Assembly: GCA_028867395.1 (NCBI GenBank)
Contig: JAGWGO010000045.1
Location: forward strand, 1-8,720
Length of the DNA: 8,720 bases
Direction: 5' to 3'
DNA from: Nitrososphaerota archaeon
GTDB taxonomy: Archaea > Thermoproteota > Nitrososphaeria > Nitrososphaerales > Nitrosopumilaceae
Shown piece by piece: positions 5,789-8,720 of this stretch. Every line of letters starts with the position of its first letter. Position 1 is the first letter of the stretch. The position numbers and the translations under genes were made by a program. The notes below the pieces were generated by a model that had not been told where the DNA came from, did not search any database, and saw only the letters and a program-made list of their open reading frames with translations.

Positions 5789-6139
5789 ATGAACGAAGTA
5801 CAAGAAAATTTCAAAATACTTTTGGAATATTTCATAAAGACTACAAAAGAGGCAAAGGAAAATTTAGAAATTCTAGACAAGTGGAACGAATCATACTGTT
5901 CCAATGAGCAGATATCATTTCCAAAACTAAACAGACTTAGCTCACAAGTCTATAGTGCAATTCTAACACACAACAAATTTCCAGAGAGACTATCTCTAAC
6001 AAATGAGGACATACAAAAAGCACAACTAGCCCTAGATGATTTCAAGAAAATACTAGAGAGTACTGGTGTCAATGTTAACATTCAGTACAAAAGAGACAGC
6101 ATATTCGACGATACGGGGTCAGGAACAGGCCCCGAATAA
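5789..6139 (+). CDS. Helical protein of unknown function between tape measure and terminase, 116 aa
   Basis: Not recognised. The protein is helical and charged: a long N-terminal helix (VQENFKILLEYFIKTTKEAK), a middle helix with LSSQVYSAILTH, a third with KAQLALDDFKKILES, then a short strand (VNVNIQY) and an acidic, glycine-containing tail (IFDDTGSGTGPE). It starts two bases after the tape measure stop, with no clear ribosome-binding site, which suggests coupled re-initiation. Size and position just before the terminase genes make it one of two candidates for the small terminase subunit. An N-terminal DNA-binding helix-turn-helix of that family is not obvious, however. It could equally be a tail component encoded after the tape measure. 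Confidence 0.68.
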   Translation: MNEVQENFKILLEYFIKTTKEAKENLEILDKWNESYCSNEQISFPKLNRLSSQVYSAILTHNKFPERLSLTNEDIQKAQLALDDFKKILESTGVNVNIQYKRDSIFDDTGSGTGPE

Positions 6140-6155
6140 AATAGGTGTAGAATCA

Positions 6156-6368
6156 ATGCAATCATGGCATAATCTAGACACACATGGTAGACGTTTGAAC
6201 AGGATAATCCGGATACTAGAGAAGAAAATTAGGCACACCACAGAAGATGACAAGGCTGTAAAATATGCAAACTCAATAGCATTTCTAACCCGTGAACTCG
6301 TATCAATTGCCAAAGTTTACCATGGAATTGAAGATGTACTCAAAAAGACCGAGGAAATTCAAAGATGA
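6156..6368 (+). CDS. Small helical protein directly upstream of TerL, 70 aa; possible small terminase
   Basis: The 70 residues are strongly basic at the N-terminus (THGRRLNRIIRILEKKIRH) and form two or three helices ending in a coiled-coil-like stretch (ELVSIAKVYHGIEDVLKK). The frame is open back to ATG at 6066, but that start would overlap the previous gene by 74 bases. ATG at 6156 has AGGTG at 6143-6147 eight bases ahead and is preferred. The stop overlaps the large terminase start by four bases. Small terminase subunits are usually encoded immediately upstream of the large one and recognise viral DNA as oligomeric rings. Position and helical basic character fit, but at 70 residues it is shorter than typical members, so the call is tentative. 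Confidence 0.6.
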   Translation: MQSWHNLDTHGRRLNRIIRILEKKIRHTTEDDKAVKYANSIAFLTRELVSIAKVYHGIEDVLKKTEEIQR

Positions 6369-7843
6369 GTACGACTGCAGACAAGATTGAAAAGATCAAA
6401 TCGAGAAAAAGGGTAACTGCAACAAATTACAAAGGTCTATCATTCTGGTGTGATAGTCCCAATGGAAAAGACGGTGACCGGTGTTGCTTCTGGCATCAGA
6501 TAGGACAGCCACTAAAAGAAGGTGTATCGGGCCAGCTATGGGACTACGAACAAGAAGTCATCCAATCTTGCGAGACTAGCAAACAAGTGTGGATAAAAAA
6601 AGCAACTGGATTGGGAATCACTGAACTATTCTTACGATATATCGCGTATCTTTGCTTGAAGGACAGCCACTACAAGAATTCACAAATCTGCATAGTGACG
6701 GGCCCTAGACTGGATTTAGCTGTAACACTGATCTCCAGAATCAAGAAACTATTCCCATTAATCTCGTTTGATTCAAAAGAAACGGTAGTAAATCTCAACG
6801 ATTGCAGGATTGAAGCATTCCCTAGTCATCACCTTGATACTATGCGAGGTCTTCCACATGTCAAACTAATTTTATTGGATGAAGCTGATTTTTTCAATCC
6901 GGGAGAACAAGAAAACGCATTAGCTGTATCACAAAGATATCTAGCCAAAGGATTAGAACATCTAGTTCTGGTATCAACTCCAAATGTACCTGGTGGACTG
7001 TTTGAAAAAATAGAGAAGGACAAAAACTCACAGTTCAATAGAATTTTCCTTGATTACACAAAAGGTGTTGGTAAGATATACACCGATGCAGAGATAGAAG
7101 AGGCCCGAAAATCAAGATCATTTGAGAGAGAATTTAATCTAAAATACGGCTATGGAATAGGAAACATCTTCCCGTATGAACTAGTCGAGAGTATCACAAC
7201 TAACTATGATTTATCACTAAGGGATGGCATCAGGGCTTTGGGAGTAGACCCAGCTTTTGGCAGTACTGACAAGGCCTCCAAGTTTGCAATTGTTGGAATT
7301 GAAAAAATCGAAGGCATCTGTTATGTCAAAGAAGCTAGACAATACTCCAGGGCATCACCTACAGCTATGGTGGAATTGGTATCAGAACTAGCCAGAAACT
7401 ACGATGTTGTACTAGTAGATGCCAGTCAGCAGGGAACAATTACAGACCTGAGACACAAGGATGTCAATGTAATAGAGATATCCTTTAACAAGGATTTGCA
7501 GAAGATGACCTTTCACTCATCAGATCTGGTAAAAACAGACAGGGTTAGAATACATCCATCATTTTCAGAGTTACTGGCCCAGCTAAAAGCTGTAGAGGCA
7601 AACGAAAAAGGAAATCCAGACAAGAAGAAATTAAATTTTGATTTGGGTGATGCATTCATGCTGGCGTGTTATTACTTCAAATCATCTGGAGGATACGGTG
7701 TAGTTGTAACACCTGGAGACCTTGCAGACAATATTCCACAAAGGCCAGAAGAGACACAAGTGATTCGCAGAGTAATAGAATTATCAGTATCACCATCAGG
7801 CCACAAACGATCCAAGATTCCTTTACAATTGGAGGATGATTAG
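6365..7843 (+). CDS. terL: Terminase large subunit (DNA-packaging ATPase/nuclease), 492 aa
   Basis: This is the motor that packages viral DNA into the capsid and cuts the concatemer. The ATPase half shows a Walker A-like loop KKATGLGITE (78-87) with isoleucine where the classical P-loop lysine would be; upstream lysines may substitute, as in other deviant terminase P-loops. Walker B is LILLDEADFF (168-177) with Glu173 as catalytic base, and the coupling motif is VLVSTPN (201-207). The nuclease half shows the RNase H-like acidic triad: Asp295 (GVDPAFG), Asp352 (LVDASQQG) and Asp429 (FDLGDAFMLAC). Ahead of the ATPase lies a cluster of Cys29, Cys40, Cys41 and His44, possibly zinc-binding and not a standard family feature. 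Length fits the family and no domain is missing, so it is likely functional. It overlaps the upstream gene by four bases. Confidence 0.93.
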   Translation: MSTTADKIEKIKSRKRVTATNYKGLSFWCDSPNGKDGDRCCFWHQIGQPLKEGVSGQLWDYEQEVIQSCETSKQVWIKKATGLGITELFLRYIAYLCLKDSHYKNSQICIVTGPRLDLAVTLISRIKKLFPLISFDSKETVVNLNDCRIEAFPSHHLDTMRGLPHVKLILLDEADFFNPGEQENALAVSQRYLAKGLEHLVLVSTPNVPGGLFEKIEKDKNSQFNRIFLDYTKGVGKIYTDAEIEEARKSRSFEREFNLKYGYGIGNIFPYELVESITTNYDLSLRDGIRALGVDPAFGSTDKASKFAIVGIEKIEGICYVKEARQYSRASPTAMVELVSELARNYDVVLVDASQQGTITDLRHKDVNVIEISFNKDLQKMTFHSSDLVKTDRVRIHPSFSELLAQLKAVEANEKGNPDKKKLNFDLGDAFMLACYYFKSSGGYGVVVTPGDLADNIPQRPEETQVIRRVIELSVSPSGHKRSKIPLQLEDD

Positions 7844-8173
7844 ATGCCAAAAATAGCAAAAAAGAATTACGATTGGTGGACTAGAGAAATGTTAAGTGAG
7901 GTATATCGCGAGGACAGAATAATTTGGTACGTAAATCAACCCGTCCCATTTACGACAGAACAAAACAAAAAAGCTAACGATTTGATTCTCAACACGTTAT
8001 ACAATGAAGAGTTCTGCAAAGATCATCTTTCAAAAATGTCGAAAGAAGAATATCTAAAATATCGTGATAAAATGATAAGGGAAGTTCACGATTCCTATTG
8101 TTTTACAGAGAGTTTTATCCTGAGTTTTTTTAAATGGAACAAATTCTTTGGTGTTTTGGAGGGTGTGGGATGA
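7844..8173 (+). CDS. Protein of unknown function downstream of TerL, 109 aa
   Basis: Unrecognised. The protein is soluble, helical and rich in charged and aromatic residues (NYDWWTREMLSEVYRED, DRIIWYVNQPVPF, KMSKEEYLKYRDKMIREVHD), with a more hydrophobic C-terminal end (SFILSFFKWNKFFGVL). It starts immediately after the terminase stop and has a strong GGAGG at 7831-7835, inside the terminase coding sequence, eight bases before the ATG. Its own stop overlaps the next start by four bases. In most tailed viruses the portal gene follows the large terminase. This protein is far too short to be a portal, so the usual order is broken here. Confidence 0.7.
   Translation: MPKIAKKNYDWWTREMLSEVYREDRIIWYVNQPVPFTTEQNKKANDLILNTLYNEEFCKDHLSKMSKEEYLKYRDKMIREVHDSYCFTESFILSFFKWNKFFGVLEGVG
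8158..8163 (+). promoter_or_regulatory. Ribosome-binding site that decides the ATG at 8170
   Basis: GGAGGG lies six bases before ATG at 8170. It favours this start over the in-frame ATG at 8134, which would overlap the preceding gene by 40 bases and has no comparable motif. Confidence 0.6.
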
Positions 8174-8484
8174 GTCTACCTGATAAAGTCAAACAGTATA
8201 TGGAACAGAACATGAATTGGAATCATTTACTTTTCAATTTGGATACTCAGGACAGACAGGATTTTATCAAAATGTATTACTATTTTCAAAGAGACAATTA
8301 CGAGTTTAATTTGTATGATCTTTATGATTATCTGGTGCTAAAAGGGGTTGATCCTGATAACGCTGCAAGTTTGTGTAGTTTATTGTTTGCTGAATGTATT
8401 AGGGAGACTTTTGGCGAACAAGTTGATGTAGTTGATAGAGCCAGACAAAGTTTTTCAAATGAAACAAAGAAGGATTTGAAATAA
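8170..8484 (+). CDS. Protein of unknown function, last gene of the operon, 104 aa
   Basis: Unrecognised small helical protein, rich in Tyr, Phe and Asp (QDFIKMYYYFQRDNYEFN, LYDLYDYLVLKGVDPDN), followed by a helix with two cysteines (SLCSLLFAECIRETF) and a charged tail (DRARQSFSNETKKDLK). The segment YDLYDYLVLKGVDPDNA resembles a small helical repeat or a helix-turn-helix scaffold, but no family match is claimed. The start at 8170 rests on the ATGA overlap and GGAGGG at 8158-8163. It ends the run of tightly packed rightward genes; a non-coding gap with a promoter-like box follows. It may form a pair with the 109-residue protein, since the two are translationally coupled. Confidence 0.7.
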   Translation: MSLPDKVKQYMEQNMNWNHLLFNLDTQDRQDFIKMYYYFQRDNYEFNLYDLYDYLVLKGVDPDNAASLCSLLFAECIRETFGEQVDVVDRARQSFSNETKKDLK

Positions 8485-8517
8485 AGATTAAGCAATACCA
8501 TATCTATCAATAGAGAA

Positions 8518-8525
8518 TTTTAAAT
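8518..8525 (+). promoter_or_regulatory. TATA-like box before the right-edge gene
   Basis: TTTTAAAT sits with its centre about 31 bases before the ATG at 8553. Transcription would begin a few bases upstream of that codon, giving a very short leader. The surrounding 8485-8552 gap is the only non-coding gap over 20 bases right of 1505, which supports a new transcription unit here. A second A+T run at 8529-8537 is an alternative box. Confidence 0.45.
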
Positions 8526-8552
8526 GAAAATAAATAGTTGAAAGTATAGCGA

Positions 8553-8720
8553 ATGATGTTGGAAGAGAACGACATACACAAAATAATTCAAAACAATAGA
8601 AAAAAGAAGCAGAAAAGTACGAGAAAGGCAATAATCGCCTCAAAACAAAATCAATACGTATCGATACCCAAGACTGATGAAATAATTCTTAGTGTTGAAA
8701 ACATGGATCTGAGAACTATA
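8553..8720 (+). CDS. Partial gene of unknown function, 3'-truncated by window edge
   Basis: The frame opens at ATG ATG (8553 and 8556) and stays open to the last base, giving 56 residues. The N-terminal part is highly basic (NNRKKKQKSTRKAIIASKQN), followed by a segment with strand character (YVSIPKTDEIILSVENMD). There is no Shine-Dalgarno motif, consistent with a leaderless or nearly leaderless mRNA from the box at 8518-8525. It could be the N-terminus of a larger viral protein. Portal, capsid or regulatory identity cannot be judged from this fragment. Confidence 0.62.
   Translation, partial: MMLEENDIHKIIQNNRKKKQKSTRKAIIASKQNQYVSIPKTDEIILSVENMDLRTI

Noticed and set aside
6066..6155. Upstream ATG for the gene before the terminase
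   Set aside because: It would overlap the preceding gene by 74 bases; ATG at 6156 has AGGTG eight bases ahead.
3732..6744. Exact 14-base direct repeat ATCTCCAGAATCAA at 3732 and 6731, considered as an attachment or recombination site
   Set aside because: Both copies lie in coding sequence and encode the same short Ile-Ser-Arg-Ile-Lys stretch in helices, so shared codon use or chance explains them.
8134..8169. Upstream ATG for the last operon gene
   Set aside because: It would overlap the preceding gene by 40 bases; ATG at 8170 has GGAGGG six bases ahead and a four-base overlap.
1..8720. tRNA genes, CRISPR arrays, insertion sequences and att core repeats
   Set aside because: I looked for these and saw none. 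In particular, no tRNA 3' end lies near the integrase, so the element boundaries are not in this window or cannot be recognised.

Overview
The window looks like part of a tailed (head-tail) archaeal virus, most likely an integrated provirus or its circular form, and probably from an ammonia-oxidising archaeon (Thaumarchaeota/Nitrososphaerota). The virus call rests on three recognisable proteins: a tyrosine recombinase/integrase cut by the left edge, a tail tape measure-like protein, and a complete large terminase. The archaeal call rests on TATA-box promoters placed for leaderless mRNAs, a VapB-like ribbon-helix-helix protein of archaeal type, a C-terminal zinc ribbon on the integrase, and Shine-Dalgarno motifs resembling GGAGGTGA inside the operon. 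The DNA is A+T-rich. Assignment to a named taxon is inference.

Region by region: (1) 1-846 holds the integrase catalytic domain, rightward and lacking its N-terminal part. (2) 847-1389 is a leftward gene for an AbiV-like (HEPN-type) protein, whose stop codon abuts the integrase stop. (3) 1390-1504 is a divergent control region. It has a cluster of TTAC/GTAA half-sites flanked by two TATA-like boxes, each 26-28 bases from the start codon of its gene. (4) 1505-2250 encodes a 44-residue ribbon-helix-helix protein and an overlapping 204-residue protein with a probable C-terminal helix-turn-helix. (5) 2252-3678 is a chain of six small genes of unknown function, one of them with zinc-binding motifs. 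Two of the six are microgenes of 29 and 50 codons. (6) 3675-5786 is the tape measure-like protein. (7) 5789-6368 holds two small helical proteins, one of which may be the small terminase. (8) 6365-7843 is the large terminase. (9) 7844-8484 holds two unknown small proteins. (10) 8485-8552 is a short gap with a promoter-like TATA box, leading into a gene that runs off the right edge.

From 1505 to 8484 every gene points right. Gaps are at most 16 bases, and seven of the junctions are four-base start/stop overlaps, so the block could be a single transcription unit controlled at about 1442-1481. The simplest reading is that the ribbon-helix-helix protein binds the divergent operator and sets the balance between the leftward AbiV-like gene and the rightward operon. 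No portal, protease or major capsid gene is recognisable here. The tape measure gene lies just upstream of the terminase genes, an order unlike the usual tailed-virus arrangement.
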